From an uncultured Bacteroidales bacterium (GTDB taxonomy: Bacteria > Bacteroidota > Bacteroidia > Bacteroidales > Paludibacteraceae), in contig CACZCR010000003.1 of assembly GCA_902779705.1 (NCBI GenBank), positions 62,001 to 126,000 on the forward strand: 64,000 bases of DNA. The letters are read 5' to 3'. How positions within the stretch are numbered: the first letter of the stretch is position 1; every line of letters begins with the position of its first letter. Below, piece by piece: positions 1-8,226 of this stretch. The translations under genes and the position numbers were made by a program. The notes beneath the pieces are model-generated. The model ran no database searches and was not told the DNA's origin. It saw only the letters and a program-made list of their open reading frames with translations.

Positions 1-340
1 TAGCCAGCACCTCCTCTAACATCGACACTTTCTCTTTCATCACCACTTGTATGGCTCCCACCGCACCGGGCGTGATCTCATACCGCTGGCTGTGATAGCC
101 CACCGCCGAGATGATCAGTTGCATCTTGGCCCGCAAATCGACCCGCAAGGCAAACGTACCCGTCGCATCGGTCGAAGTGCCGATCTTAGTGCCCTTGAAA
201 TGGATATTTACACCCTCGATAGGTGCACCCGTCAACTCGGACATCACCTCGCCTACCACAATCGTCTCTACCGCCTTGGCCGGCAAGACCAAGACTACCA
301 AAACAAAGAACAGACAAGCAATATGAACAATGCGTTTCAT
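1..340 (-). CDS. TonB-dependent receptor or related carboxypeptidase-regulatory-like protein (N-terminus only)
   Basis: Only the first 113 codons are inside the window; the gene runs off the left edge. The translation has a basic start (MKRIVHIAC), a hydrophobic stretch (FFVLVVLVLP) and AKA, a likely signal peptide of about 23 residues. It continues as a CarboxypepD_reg-like beta-sandwich (GEVMSELTGAPIEGVNI, TSTDATGTFAL, ISAVGYHS). The last visible residues, KEKVSMLEEVLA, resemble the linker before a TonB plug, so a TonB-dependent outer membrane receptor is likely, but an outer membrane protein that only shares this domain is possible. Its ATG overlaps the xerD stop as ATGA, so it ends the rpmH-rbfA-xerD transcription unit. 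Confidence 0.75.
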   Translation of the reverse strand, partial: MKRIVHIACLFFVLVVLVLPAKAVETIVVGEVMSELTGAPIEGVNIHFKGTKIGTSTDATGTFALRVDLRAKMQLIISAVGYHSQRYEITPGAVGAIQVVMKEKVSMLEEVLA

Positions 341-1224
341 TGATTCGCCGGATGGAATTGTAGAATAGTACGGCGCAAGTCCTGGATATCGACGTGCGTA
401 TAGATTTCGGTGGTAGTGATATCCTCGTGACCCAGCAACTGCTGGATAACACGCAGGTCCGCCCCGTTCTGCAACAAGTGGGTTGCAAACGAGTGACGCA
501 ACGTATGTGGCGAGATAGACTTGGTGATACCGGCTTGCAGACAGAGCTGCTTGATAATAGTGAACACCATCACGCGCGTCAAAGGACGACCGCGACGGTT
601 CAAGAAGACATAGTCTTCACAACCCGGTTGCACCGGCCAATGGTTGCGTTCTTCCAACCAGTAATCAAGCCACTGCTCCGCCACAGGCGACATAGGTACC
701 AAGCGTTGCTTGGAGCCTTTACCCTGAATCAACATATAGTGTTCCGGCCGATAGATACACGAGAACCGAAGAGCTACCAGTTCGCTCACACGCAGACCGC
801 TGCCGTACAACATCTCCAACATCGCCCTGTTGCGATGCCCCTCGTTCTTCGACAGATCAATAGCCTGCACTAACCTATCGATCTCCTCCACACTCAAGAC
901 CTGCGGCAAGTGTAACTCCTTGCGCGGCGCCTCGATCAACTCAGACGGATCTTGATCGATATAGTTGTGATACAACAGAAAACGGTAGAACGAATGGACA
1001 CCCGAAATGATACGTGCTTGCGTACGGGCATTGGAGCTCGGCGAGAAGAACGACTGCACAAACTGCTGCAACTGCTCATAACTGGCCGCCTCAGGCTGTA
1101 TGCCCTGCTCTTTGCACCAGTCGTAGAGCTTTTTCAGATCCTGCTCATAAGCCTCTACCGAATTGGGCGAGAGTCCCCGCTCTACCTTCAGATAGATATG
1201 ATATTGCTTGAGCAGGTCGGTCAT
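337..1224 (-). CDS. xerD: Tyrosine recombinase XerD
   Basis: This 295-residue protein has the usual XerC/D length. It has a SAM-like N-terminal DNA-binding domain (about 1-90) and a catalytic domain with every expected residue: Arg145 (GSGLRVSEL), Lys172 (GKGSK), His240-x-x-Arg243 (HTLRHSF), His266 (LLGHEDITTT) and the nucleophile Tyr275 (EIYTH). Xer recombinases resolve chromosome dimers at dif together with a partner. The neighbourhood is housekeeping and shows no integron or phage genes, so this is a chromosomal Xer and not an element integrase. XerD is more likely than XerC, but the two are hard to separate by eye. It is joined to both neighbours by ATGA overlaps. Confidence 0.93.
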   Translation of the reverse strand: MTDLLKQYHIYLKVERGLSPNSVEAYEQDLKKLYDWCKEQGIQPEAASYEQLQQFVQSFFSPSSNARTQARIISGVHSFYRFLLYHNYIDQDPSELIEAPRKELHLPQVLSVEEIDRLVQAIDLSKNEGHRNRAMLEMLYGSGLRVSELVALRFSCIYRPEHYMLIQGKGSKQRLVPMSPVAEQWLDYWLEERNHWPVQPGCEDYVFLNRRGRPLTRVMVFTIIKQLCLQAGITKSISPHTLRHSFATHLLQNGADLRVIQQLLGHEDITTTEIYTHVDIQDLRRTILQFHPANQ

Positions 1225-1739
1225 TGTTTATCGGTCAGCGTGCCTTGAAAATGCGATGTATAGCGTTGACGACGTACATAGTACGTCAACTGGATATCCC
1301 TCTTGCCGCCCAGCGTATCCTTAACCACCATCGTGCCGGAGTCAATCAACGCAATATTGGTCAGCGCCCCCTGCTCGATAGTCAGCAGATAACATCCTGT
1401 GGGCGTTCCCTCAAACGACTTGCCCGGCAGAAAAGTGAAGGCCTCAGCCGACGTGGCACCCCTATAGGTACCGTTCTCCAACAACGAATCCGGCACCAGT
1501 ATATCCGACAGATAGAGGTTATAACCCGTTCCCTGGATATGATCGGTCGAATCCAGATACAAATCCGAAGTATATAGATCCAGCGACACTACTGCCGATG
1601 CCACCGAATCGTAACAATGTCCGTGATTCTGAACATAAGCCGTTTGGAACTCGCTGAACGAATAGCGCTTACTGGGCGCATTGGGGGTACATGCTGCCAA
1701 AGCACATACTGCTAACAATATGATGGTAGTCTTTTTCAT
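1221..1739 (-). CDS. Small lipoprotein of unknown function
   Basis: The protein has 172 residues and a classical lipoprotein signal: KK at residues 2-3, hydrophobic TIILLAVCA and the lipobox LAAC with Cys17. The residue after the Cys is Thr and there is no Asp-rich export signal. The mature part is short and beta-rich, with YDSVASAVVSLDLYTSD and DKQ at the end. I do not recognise a family. It sits between a LolC/E-type permease and xerD and overlaps both by 4 bp, so it is translationally coupled. A role in the cell envelope is an inference from the signal peptide only. Confidence 0.8.
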   Translation of the reverse strand: MKKTTIILLAVCALAACTPNAPSKRYSFSEFQTAYVQNHGHCYDSVASAVVSLDLYTSDLYLDSTDHIQGTGYNLYLSDILVPDSLLENGTYRGATSAEAFTFLPGKSFEGTPTGCYLLTIEQGALTNIALIDSGTMVVKDTLGGKRDIQLTYYVRRQRYTSHFQGTLTDKQ

Positions 1740-2953
1740 TCGCTTTTAACCCTTCTTGACGGGATATACGCAGCCACAAAACCCAACACCAGCACTACCG
1801 CTGCCACCAACACTATATCCGTCCACTCTACCACAACCGGATAAGACGACAACACATAGTCCTCACCCGAACCCAACTTGATCAATCCATAGTGTTGCTG
1901 CAACAGACAGATGCCTACACCAAGCACGATGCCTGATACCGCTCCCAGAATACTGATCAGCCATCCCTCGTAGAGGAAAACACGACGTATCTGCTGCGGC
2001 GTGGCACCCAGACTGGAGAGGGTGCGTATAGCCTCACGCTTATCAATGATCAACATCGTCAACGACGAGATCACATTAAACGATGCTATCAGCAATATGA
2101 ACACCAACAGCAAAGCTGTCAGCCATTTCTCTACGCCCAGGATATGGAAAAAATCCTCCTGCTGCTCATAGCGGTCAAGCACCTGATAATCAGCGCCTAC
2201 TGCCTCACGAAGGCGTTTTTTGACCTTATCCACATTTGCCCCTTCGCACAAGCGCAAATGCAAGGATGTAACGGTCAACGAGTCATAGTCATACAGCCGT
2301 CTGACAAGGGGCAGGGCAACGATCATCACTTGGTCGTCATACTGCACCTGATTGACCGCAAACGTGCCGGAGATGAATGTATGTTCGCGCAGAAAACTCT
2401 TGTCCGGACGCATCAGGTTGACCCGCCCCGTACGCTTAGGCGCATAGATATAGATCGGCTCCACAAAATGGGCATTCACCCCTATCGTAGCCGCCAGACC
2501 ACGACCCAGTACCGAACGCGGGAAACCGCCTTCGTCCGTCAACACAAACGCTCCATCCGTAATGATCGAATCGATCTCAGTAGCACGAGCAAACAACGTA
2601 TCCACACCCATCAGCCGCGCCGGTGTCTGCTTGTCCTTATATCGGATCAGCGCAGTCTGCTCTAGCACCTCGGACACAATAGCCACATCCGGATCCTCAT
2701 ACAAGGCCGCTATCTTAGGATCGTCCAACGACAAGGTCTTGCCCTGCGTAGCAACCACCTCCAACTGAGGATCAAAACGCGAGAACATCTGCTCGATAAC
2801 CGAGCCGAAACCGTTCATCACCGACAGCACACAAATCATAGCAGCAGTGACTACTGCCACTGCCGCTGCCGAAACGCCCGAGACAATATTGATGGCATTC
2901 ACCCGCTTACGGGAGAACAAGTAACGCCATGCAATATGTGACTCAAACGACAT
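1736..2953 (-). CDS. LolC/LolE-type ABC transporter permease (FtsX-like)
   Basis: The 405 residues follow the MacB/FtsX permease plan: one transmembrane helix near 20-45 (NIVSGVSAAAVAVVTAAMI), a large periplasmic domain of about 220 residues, and three helices near 275-300, 325-355 and 375-398. The N-terminus MSFESHIAWRYLFSRK is typical of the LolC/E family, which extracts outer-membrane lipoproteins from the inner membrane with a LolD ATPase. No LolD gene is adjacent, so the ATPase must be encoded elsewhere. Whether it does lipoprotein release or another MacB-like export cannot be decided here. It begins 12 bp after rbfA. Confidence 0.85.
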   Translation of the reverse strand: MSFESHIAWRYLFSRKRVNAINIVSGVSAAAVAVVTAAMICVLSVMNGFGSVIEQMFSRFDPQLEVVATQGKTLSLDDPKIAALYEDPDVAIVSEVLEQTALIRYKDKQTPARLMGVDTLFARATEIDSIITDGAFVLTDEGGFPRSVLGRGLAATIGVNAHFVEPIYIYAPKRTGRVNLMRPDKSFLREHTFISGTFAVNQVQYDDQVMIVALPLVRRLYDYDSLTVTSLHLRLCEGANVDKVKKRLREAVGADYQVLDRYEQQEDFFHILGVEKWLTALLLVFILLIASFNVISSLTMLIIDKREAIRTLSSLGATPQQIRRVFLYEGWLISILGAVSGIVLGVGICLLQQHYGLIKLGSGEDYVLSSYPVVVEWTDIVLVAAVVLVLGFVAAYIPSRRVKSE

Positions 2954-2965
2954 ATGATTGACGAT

Positions 2966-3301
2966 TTAGGATTTGAGCAACTGGTCGATGCGCTCCAGAC
3001 GATCAATCGTCTCGTCCAGATGGAAGCGCAACTCAGGGATAACGCGCAACTGATGACGCTCCAGCGAACCCAACTCTCCACGAAAACGCGAGGTCAACTC
3101 CTCGATCTGCTCCATCGTAGAAGCCTCTTTGTCCTGCGGGAAAATAGAAAGATAGATATGCGCTATCGACAGGTCGGGCGACACGCGCACTTCACTAACC
3201 GATATAAGCGTGCTATGTAGCGTACGCGCGTAGCGCAAAAGAATATCACTCATATCCTTCTGGATAAGACGAGCTATTTTATGTTGACGGGTTGATTCCA
3301 T
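2966..3301 (-). CDS. rbfA: Ribosome-binding factor A
   Basis: RbfA is a KH-type protein that binds 30S precursors and helps mature the 16S rRNA 5' end. The 111-residue product has the family start (STRQHKIARLIQKDMSDIL), the central strand pattern VRVSPDLSIAHIYLSI and the C-terminal PELRFHLDETIDRLERIDQ, which corresponds to the conserved P-x-L-x-F-x-D-x-S stretch. Length is normal for Bacteroidota. It lies downstream of rpmH in the tRNA-rpmH unit, separated by a stem-loop, so its expression may depend on read-through. Confidence 0.95.
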   Translation of the reverse strand: MESTRQHKIARLIQKDMSDILLRYARTLHSTLISVSEVRVSPDLSIAHIYLSIFPQDKEASTMEQIEELTSRFRGELGSLERHQLRVIPELRFHLDETIDRLERIDQLLKS

Positions 3302-3330
3302 ACAAACTGATGATAATTAGATGATTTATA

Positions 3331-3372
3331 CAAAACATGGGAAAGGAGACCAGGTCTCTTTTCCCTATTTTG
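3331..3372 (-). terminator. Strong stem-loop between rpmH and rbfA, likely partial terminator
   Basis: The core stem pairs 3339-3351 with 3353-3365 (13 positions, one G:U), with the central bases forming the loop. It is extended by CAAAA/TTTTG at 3331-3335 and 3368-3372. On the minus strand the T-run is weak and partly inside the stem. I read it as an attenuating or RNA-end-forming hairpin that separates the abundant rpmH message from rbfA and the envelope genes. Confidence 0.6.
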
Positions 3373-3394
3373 GTTTAACTAAGAAGGCATAACC

Positions 3395-3553
3395 TTAAAA
3401 TTTGTGGCGACCTTCGTCAGCAACCGTAAGTTTCTTACGTCCTTTAGCACGACGTGCAGCCAGTACGCGGCGACCGTTAGGAGTCGACATTCTCTCAAGG
3501 AAACCGTGCTTGTTGCGACGCTTACGTTGCGAGGGTTGGAATGTACGTTTCAT
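3395..3553 (-). CDS. rpmH: 50S ribosomal protein L34
   Basis: The 52-residue protein [18 protein letters not shown]... has the L34 signature (KRTFQPS, RKHGFRxRM-like [25 protein letters not shown]). The ATG at 3551-3553 is chosen because the family begins MKRTFQPS; the same frame stays open upstream through tRNA-Arg, but that extension is not L34. The C-terminal extension [10 protein letters not shown] is a few residues longer than in E. coli. It follows two tRNA genes and probably shares their promoter at 3917-3948. Confidence 0.97.
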   Translation of the reverse strand: MKRTFQPSQRKRRNKHGFLERMSTPNGRRVLAARRAKGRKKLTVADEGRHKF

Positions 3554-3657
3554 AATATCGTTTCTATTTTTTGTCCTCTCACGAGGAACTTGTTTTCTTT
3601 TTGCAAAAAAAAAGCACATTCGAAAGTATCTCTTTCTTGTGTACTCTTGTGATTGCT

Positions 3658-3734
3658 TGGTGATCCATGCAGGATTCAAACCTGCAACCCCCACATCCGT
3701 AGTGTGGTACTCTATTCAGTTGAGCTAATGGACC
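3658..3734 (-). tRNA. tRNA-Arg (anticodon ACG)
   Basis: The minus strand folds as a cloverleaf: acceptor GGTCCAT with ATGGATC (one G:U), D-arm GCTC/GAGT, anticodon stem CCACA/TGTGG with loop CTACGGA (anticodon ACG, presumably edited to ICG), and T-arm GCAGG TTTGAAT CCTGC. The discriminator is A. Positions 3658-3660 read CCA on this strand, so the 3' CCA seems encoded. It decodes CGN codons. Confidence 0.95.
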
Positions 3735-3814
3735 ATACTTTTGAAAAAAACTACCGTTTCTTTCGAACTCGCTACCAAGCATGGAATGGTATTCGCAAGT
3801 TCTTGAAAAAGAAG

Positions 3815-3888
3815 CGGTGCGGACGAGACTCGAACTCGCGACCTACGGCGTGACAGGCCGGTATTCTAACCAACTGAACTACCGCACC
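3815..3888 (-). tRNA. tRNA-Asp (anticodon GTC)
   Basis: The minus strand gives acceptor GGTGCGG paired with CCGCACC, the D-arm GTTCAGTTGGTTAGAATAC, anticodon loop CTGTCAC with anticodon GTC, and the T-arm GCGAG TTCGAGT CTCGT. The discriminator is G, as required for Asp. No CCA is encoded after it (the next bases are CTT). It is the first gene after the promoter at 3917-3948. Confidence 0.96.
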
Positions 3889-3916
3889 AAGGGGTGTTCT
3901 TTTTCAAAAGCGGATG

Positions 3917-3948
3917 CAAAGGTACTGCTTTTTTTTCATATACGCAAA
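3917..3948 (-). promoter_or_regulatory. Promoter of the tRNA-Asp / tRNA-Arg / rpmH unit
   Basis: On the minus strand TTTG (3945-3948) is followed after exactly 20 nt by TACCTTTG (3917-3924), matching the Bacteroidota -33/-7 consensus TTTG...TAnnTTTG. The -33 box is extended as TTTGCGTATATG. Transcription would start about 20 nt before the mature tRNA-Asp end. The -33 box lies inside the last codons of the upstream DUF4886 gene. Confidence 0.85.
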
Positions 3949-4784
3949 TTTTTCGCGCATTTTTTTTCAAAAATCGGCATTTTTATGGCTTTATGTGCCG
4001 CTTTTTGGGCCAAAAGGCACTGTTCGGGGGTCATTTTTTCGCTTTTATACGGATTTCCGACCACCGATTTGCCGGTCAGAAACTCGCACCACACACACGA
4101 AGCCACATACCTACCCAACTCGTACGACAGATGATAACCGTCACGACACAAGATATCACCCATCGACTGACGCGCATATGTGATAGCCGAACCGCAAGGT
4201 ACCAACCTTATATTTTTATACGTGCGCATAAGCGCGCCCGTGCACGAAGCAATACTGTCATTCATCACCTGCTGCGAACACTGATAGTACGGATAACCCG
4301 GATGTTTGGCATCCTGCGCATAAGACCAGGTCTGCAACCAACAGAACTTGGCCTTGGGTTGATACTTCCGCACCACCTGCTGCAACTGCTTAAGATACGG
4401 CTCGTACGACAGACGCTTGCCACTGTCATGGCTGGCCTGCTGAAAAGAGATATAGTCCCACTGCGTATACCGCAACGCAGCCATCAACGACTGATGCTCC
4501 TGCACCGTACGAACCCCATCCTTGATGATACGGAACGAATAGTTGGCTTTGCCCTGCTCATAGAACTCCCAGTGCTGTTGCAACGAACAGCCACCAAAAT
4601 AGAGGTTGCCTATGATCAACTCCGTCCCCTGCGCCTTGGCCAAAGGATAAAGCTCCTGCTCCACCGCATCCCACGAGAAACTGTTGCCTATACACAACAC
4701 ACGAATCGTATCGCCGGCACGCATAGCCGAAGCCATACATACCAACACAATCACCAACAAAAAACGAATATGTTTCATCATCAT
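3936..4784 (-). CDS. DUF4886 family SGNH-like hydrolase, exported
   Basis: The 282-residue protein has a signal peptide (MMMKHIRFLLVIVLVCMASA, cleavage near MRAGD). Its mature start is RVLCIGNSFSWD, the GNS block I with Ser35 as likely nucleophile. A C-terminal DGYHLS (Asp-x-x-His, near residues 216-222) gives the rest of the catalytic set. This layout is that of DUF4886, Bacteroidota relatives of SGNH esterases thought to act on acylated glycans; the substrate here is unknown. The start overlaps the lptG stop by 1 bp (TAATG). Any of the first three Met codons could be used. The 3' end overlaps the tRNA promoter. Confidence 0.82.
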   Translation of the reverse strand: MMMKHIRFLLVIVLVCMASAMRAGDTIRVLCIGNSFSWDAVEQELYPLAKAQGTELIIGNLYFGGCSLQQHWEFYEQGKANYSFRIIKDGVRTVQEHQSLMAALRYTQWDYISFQQASHDSGKRLSYEPYLKQLQQVVRKYQPKAKFCWLQTWSYAQDAKHPGYPYYQCSQQVMNDSIASCTGALMRTYKNIRLVPCGSAITYARQSMGDILCRDGYHLSYELGRYVASCVWCEFLTGKSVVGNPYKSEKMTPEQCLLAQKAAHKAIKMPIFEKKCAKNLRI

Positions 4785-5860
4785 TAGAATTTACGCGCCT
4801 TCAAATAAAGCGGAACGGCTATAATCAAGAATACAAAATTGGGTATCCATGCCGACATAAACGGCGACATCACACCACTCACAGCAAACGTTGTACTAAC
4901 CGTTGAGAACAATATATACAGCGCTGTCAATACCAATCCGATACCCAGATTCTTACCCATACCGCCTCTCACCTTACGGCTCGACATCGTCACACCCAAC
5001 AAGGTCATGATAAACGCACCCAACGGCGACGCCCAACGCTTGTGGTACTCGGTCTCAAACGCCTGTATATTACCCGTGCCGCGCTCTTGCTGCTTGCGCA
5101 TATACTCCCGCAACTCGGGATTGGTCATCTGCTGCGCCAACTGAGACGTGATGAACATCTCATCCGGCGTGATGTGCAACAGCGTGTCGATACGTTCCTT
5201 GCGCACCAAGGTCTCCTTCAACCCATTGAACCGGCGGCTGATACAATGCTCCATGTGCCAGCGCTCCAACGAGTCATAAACGATGCGGTCACAAGTCGTA
5301 CGAGCCACCAATGTCTTGTCATCAAAATGTTCCAACGAGGCTCTATAGCCCGAGCCGGAACTCTTCTGTAAGGTCTCGATATACAACACCGTACCCGGCG
5401 CTATCTCTGCCTGCACATTACGAGCATTGGTCGAGGAGAAATGATCCACATACTTATCCGTAAAAGCCAACATCTTACCATTAGCCGGAGGTATGACATA
5501 ACCGCCCAACACAAACGACAGCACAAATAGCAGCGTAGCCGAGAGCAGATAAGGCAACATCAAGCGCTTATAACTAACTCCGGCTGCATGCATAGCGATG
5601 ATCTCAGAATTAGACGCCAGCTTGGACGTGAAAAAGATAACCGAAATGAAGATGAACAGCGAACTGAACATATTCATATAATACGGTATAAAATTGAAAT
5701 AGTAGTCAACAATGATCTCGCGCAACGGAATCTGTTCCTCAAAGAAGTCGTCTATCTTCTCGGTGATATCAAACACAATAGCTATCGACAGAATCAGCAC
5801 TATCGAGAAAAAGAACGTTCCGAGGAACTTGCGAATGATATACCAATCCAGGCGTTTCAC
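4784..5860 (-). CDS. lptG: LptF/LptG family lipopolysaccharide export permease
   Basis: YjgP/YjgQ permeases form the membrane part of the LptB2FG transporter that extracts LPS from the inner membrane. The protein has helices near 15-40, 50-75 and 95-120, a periplasmic beta-jellyroll of about 150 residues, and three helices at the C-terminus ending LIIAVPLYLKARKF. I place the start at GTG 5858-5860 ([16 protein letters not shown], 358 residues) because this is where relatives begin and because it gives a 4-bp GTGA overlap with the tgt stop; an ATG 13 codons upstream lies well inside tgt. LptF and LptG cannot be separated with certainty, and no second permease or LptB is nearby. Confidence 0.88.
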   Translation of the reverse strand: MKRLDWYIIRKFLGTFFFSIVLILSIAIVFDITEKIDDFFEEQIPLREIIVDYYFNFIPYYMNMFSSLFIFISVIFFTSKLASNSEIIAMHAAGVSYKRLMLPYLLSATLLFVLSFVLGGYVIPPANGKMLAFTDKYVDHFSSTNARNVQAEIAPGTVLYIETLQKSSGSGYRASLEHFDDKTLVARTTCDRIVYDSLERWHMEHCISRRFNGLKETLVRKERIDTLLHITPDEMFITSQLAQQMTNPELREYMRKQQERGTGNIQAFETEYHKRWASPLGAFIMTLLGVTMSSRKVRGGMGKNLGIGLVLTALYILFSTVSTTFAVSGVMSPFMSAWIPNFVFLIIAVPLYLKARKF

Positions 5861-6990
5861 AGTCGTGTCATTATCTGCGGCATCACAGAAGCCATCCATG
5901 CATCATAATCGCCGGCCAAAATATGCTCTCTGGCCTTGGTTACCAGATCCAGATAGAAAGCCAGATTATGGATCGACAACACCTCCAAGCCAAGCATCTC
6001 CTGAGCATGGATCAAGTGGCGCACATAAGCGCGCGTATAAGCATGATCCACATACGACGTACCATACGGATCCAACTCGGTGAAGTCATCTTCCCACTTC
6101 TTGTTCCTCAGGTTCATCACACCTTGCCAGGTGAAGATCATACCATTACGGCCGTTGCGAGTAGGCATCACACAATCAAACATATCCACGCCACGACCAA
6201 TAGCCTCGAGTATATTCCACGGTGTACCCACACCCATCAGATAGCGCGGTTTGTTCTCCGGCAGGATATCGTTGCACACCTCTATCATCTCATACATCAC
6301 CTCAGTCGGTTCTCCCACCGCCAATCCTCCAATAGCATAGCCGTCACGATCCAGATCACGTAAGCGTTTGGAGGCCTCCTGACGCAAGTCGGTATAGGTG
6401 CAGCCCTGTACTATAGGGAACAGGTGTTGACGGTAGCCATACAAATCGTCCGTCGAATCAAAACGAGCGATACAACGATCCAACCATCGGTGCGTGCGAT
6501 CCATCGAGTCCTTGGCGTACTTCTTGTCCGCCGTACCCGGACAGCACTCATCAAAGGCCATCATGATATCCGCACCTATCTCCCGCTCTATATCCATCAC
6601 ACTCTCCGGTGTGAACATCAACTTGCGGCCGTCTATATGGCTGGAAAAACGCACGCCCTCCTCACTCATCTTACGGATATCGGTCAACGAAAAGACCTGA
6701 AAACCACCCGAGTCGGTCAATATAGGACGTGTCCACCCCTCAAACCGATGCAAGCCGCCCGCTTGACGCAATATCTCTGTACCCGGACGCAAAAACAGAT
6801 GATAGGTGTTGCCCAGAATAATCTGTGCCTTGATATCGTCCTCCAATTCACGACGTTGCACACCCTTGACCGTTCCTACCGTACCAACCGGCATAAAAAT
6901 CGGCGTCAGGATATCGCCATGATCGGTATGAATCACACCGGCACGAGCTCCTACAGAACGACTCTGGCTATGTAATTCGAAAAAACTCAT
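5857..6990 (-). CDS. tgt: tRNA-guanine transglycosylase (queuine/preQ1)
   Basis: Tgt swaps guanine 34 for preQ1 in tRNAs with GUN anticodons, such as the tRNA-Asp (GTC) in this window. The 377-residue TIM barrel carries the substrate residues Asp93 ([11 protein letters not shown]) and Asp147 (FDECCPG), the GGLAVGE loop, and the nucleophile Asp272 in [14 protein letters not shown]. The C-terminal zinc site is altered: where enzymes such as the E. coli one have CxCxxC, residues 307-315 read DPYGTSYVD with no Cys, although the later His341 (SIHNLAFY) is kept. It overlaps panD by ATGA and lptG by GTGA. Confidence 0.96.
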   Translation of the reverse strand: MSFFELHSQSRSVGARAGVIHTDHGDILTPIFMPVGTVGTVKGVQRRELEDDIKAQIILGNTYHLFLRPGTEILRQAGGLHRFEGWTRPILTDSGGFQVFSLTDIRKMSEEGVRFSSHIDGRKLMFTPESVMDIEREIGADIMMAFDECCPGTADKKYAKDSMDRTHRWLDRCIARFDSTDDLYGYRQHLFPIVQGCTYTDLRQEASKRLRDLDRDGYAIGGLAVGEPTEVMYEMIEVCNDILPENKPRYLMGVGTPWNILEAIGRGVDMFDCVMPTRNGRNGMIFTWQGVMNLRNKKWEDDFTELDPYGTSYVDHAYTRAYVRHLIHAQEMLGLEVLSIHNLAFYLDLVTKAREHILAGDYDAWMASVMPQIMTRL

Positions 6991-7328
6991 AGTCTGTTAT
7001 TAACCGGGAAAACAATACTCGGCTTGAAGGTCTTGGCCTCCTCCGGACACATCAAAGCATAAGCCATGATGATAACCGTATCACCCACCTTCACCAAATG
7101 CGCCGCAGCACCATTGATACAGATACAACCGGAACCACGCTTACCGGCTATCACATAGGTCTCCAAACGCGCACCATTGGTGTTGTCCACCACTTGTACA
7201 CGCTCGCCGGCATAGATATTAGCTGCTTCCATCAACGCCTCATCAATAGTGATCGAACCTATGTAGTCCAGATTCGCTTCGGTCACCTGCACGCGGTGGA
7301 TCTTGGATTTGAGTATATTCAAATACAC
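6987..7328 (-). CDS. panD: Aspartate 1-decarboxylase proenzyme
   Basis: PanD makes beta-alanine for pantothenate and CoA. The 113-residue proenzyme has the self-cleavage site Gly24-Ser25 (YIGSITID), which yields the pyruvoyl group, the Lys at residue 9 (KSKIHR), the conserved Arg54 region ([10 protein letters not shown]) and [15 protein letters not shown]. Length is normal. It is the first gene of a minus-strand unit with tgt, lptG and the DUF4886 gene, driven by the promoter at 7382-7413. Confidence 0.97.
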   Translation of the reverse strand: MYLNILKSKIHRVQVTEANLDYIGSITIDEALMEAANIYAGERVQVVDNTNGARLETYVIAGKRGSGCICINGAAAHLVKVGDTVIIMAYALMCPEEAKTFKPSIVFPVNNRL

Positions 7329-7381
7329 GATGATTAGTATAATTTATCGTTTACCAATTATATTTTTTGCATAAGCGGCTG

Positions 7382-7413
7382 CAAAGATAAGAAAAAATTT
7401 GCATATATGCAAA
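7382..7413 (-). promoter_or_regulatory. panD promoter (shares a palindrome with the tpiA promoter)
   Basis: On the minus strand TTTG (7410-7413), 20 nt, then TATCTTTG (7382-7389). The -33 box is one arm of the perfect 16-bp palindrome 7398-7413. The start codon of panD is about 55 nt downstream of the -7 box. Confidence 0.82.
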
Positions 7414-7429
7414 AAAAATCGTACCTTTG
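7398..7429 (+). promoter_or_regulatory. tpiA promoter
   Basis: TTTG at 7398-7401, exactly 20 nt, then TACCTTTG at 7422-7429. The -33 box is the left arm of the palindrome TTTGCATATATGCAAA. The tpiA ATG is 38 nt after the -7 box. Confidence 0.87.
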
Positions 7430-7467
7430 CGGGCAATATCGCAAATAATTAAATTGAAAGAACAAAT

Positions 7468-8217
7468 ATGAGAACAAGAATGGTTGCAGGTAACTGGAAA
7501 ATGAACAAGAACCTGCAGGAAGGCGTAGCATTGGCTACCGAATTGAAAGAGGCTGTCAAAGATCCCAAGTGCGCTGTCGTTATCGGCACGCCGTTTATTC
7601 ACCTGGCTACCGTAGCTGAGTTGTTGAAAGACTCGCCTATCGCTGTAGCAGCTGAGAACTGCGCAGACCACGAGAAGGGTGCCTACACCGGTGAGGTAAG
7701 CGCTGAGATGGTTAAGTCCACCGGCGCTGAGTACGTCATCCTTGGCCACTCGGAGCGTCGCCAGTACTACGCTGAGAGCTATGAAATGTTGGCTGAGAAA
7801 ACCCGCCTGGCTTTGGCTAATGGTCTGAAGGTGATCTTCTGCATCGGTGAGGTCAAAGAGGAGCGCGAGGCAGGCAAGCAGAACGAGGTAGTAAAAGCAC
7901 AACTCGAAGGTTCGGTCTTCGGTCTGAGCGCTGAGGAGTGGAAGAACATCACACTGGCTTACGAGCCCGTTTGGGCTATCGGCACCGGTCTGACCGCTAC
8001 ACCGGAGCAGGCACAAGAGATCCACGCTTACATCCGTGGTCTCGTAGCTGAGAAATACGGTCAACAAGCTGCTGACGACACAACCATCCTTTATGGCGGT
8101 AGCTGCAATGACAAGAACGCTGCCGAGCTGTTCGCTTGCCCGGACATCGATGGTGGTCTGATCGGCGGCGCTGCATTGGTAGCAGAGAAGTTCTTGGCGA
8201 TTATCGCTGCACGATAA
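7468..8217 (+). CDS. tpiA: Triosephosphate isomerase
   Basis: TpiA interconverts dihydroxyacetone phosphate and glyceraldehyde 3-phosphate in the cytosol. The 249-residue barrel keeps Asn9 and Lys11 (GNWKMN), the electrophile His94 and Glu96 (LGHSERR), the base Glu166 ([11 protein letters not shown], which also holds the start of flexible loop 6) and the phosphate-binding YGGS (209-212). It leads a plus-strand unit tpiA-carbonic anhydrase-pyrH-frr-rsgA from the promoter at 7398-7429. Its TAA is directly followed by TAGACCGCC, the start of a repeat-rich intercistronic gap. Confidence 0.98.
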   Translation: MRTRMVAGNWKMNKNLQEGVALATELKEAVKDPKCAVVIGTPFIHLATVAELLKDSPIAVAAENCADHEKGAYTGEVSAEMVKSTGAEYVILGHSERRQYYAESYEMLAEKTRLALANGLKVIFCIGEVKEEREAGKQNEVVKAQLEGSVFGLSAEEWKNITLAYEPVWAIGTGLTATPEQAQEIHAYIRGLVAEKYGQQAADDTTILYGGSCNDKNAAELFACPDIDGGLIGGAALVAEKFLAIIAAR

Positions 8218-8226
8218 TAGACCGCC

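Noticed and set aside
337..1224. xerD as sign of an integrated mobile element
   Set aside because: It has housekeeping neighbours, ATGA coupling to both sides and no attachment repeats, transposase or phage genes nearby.
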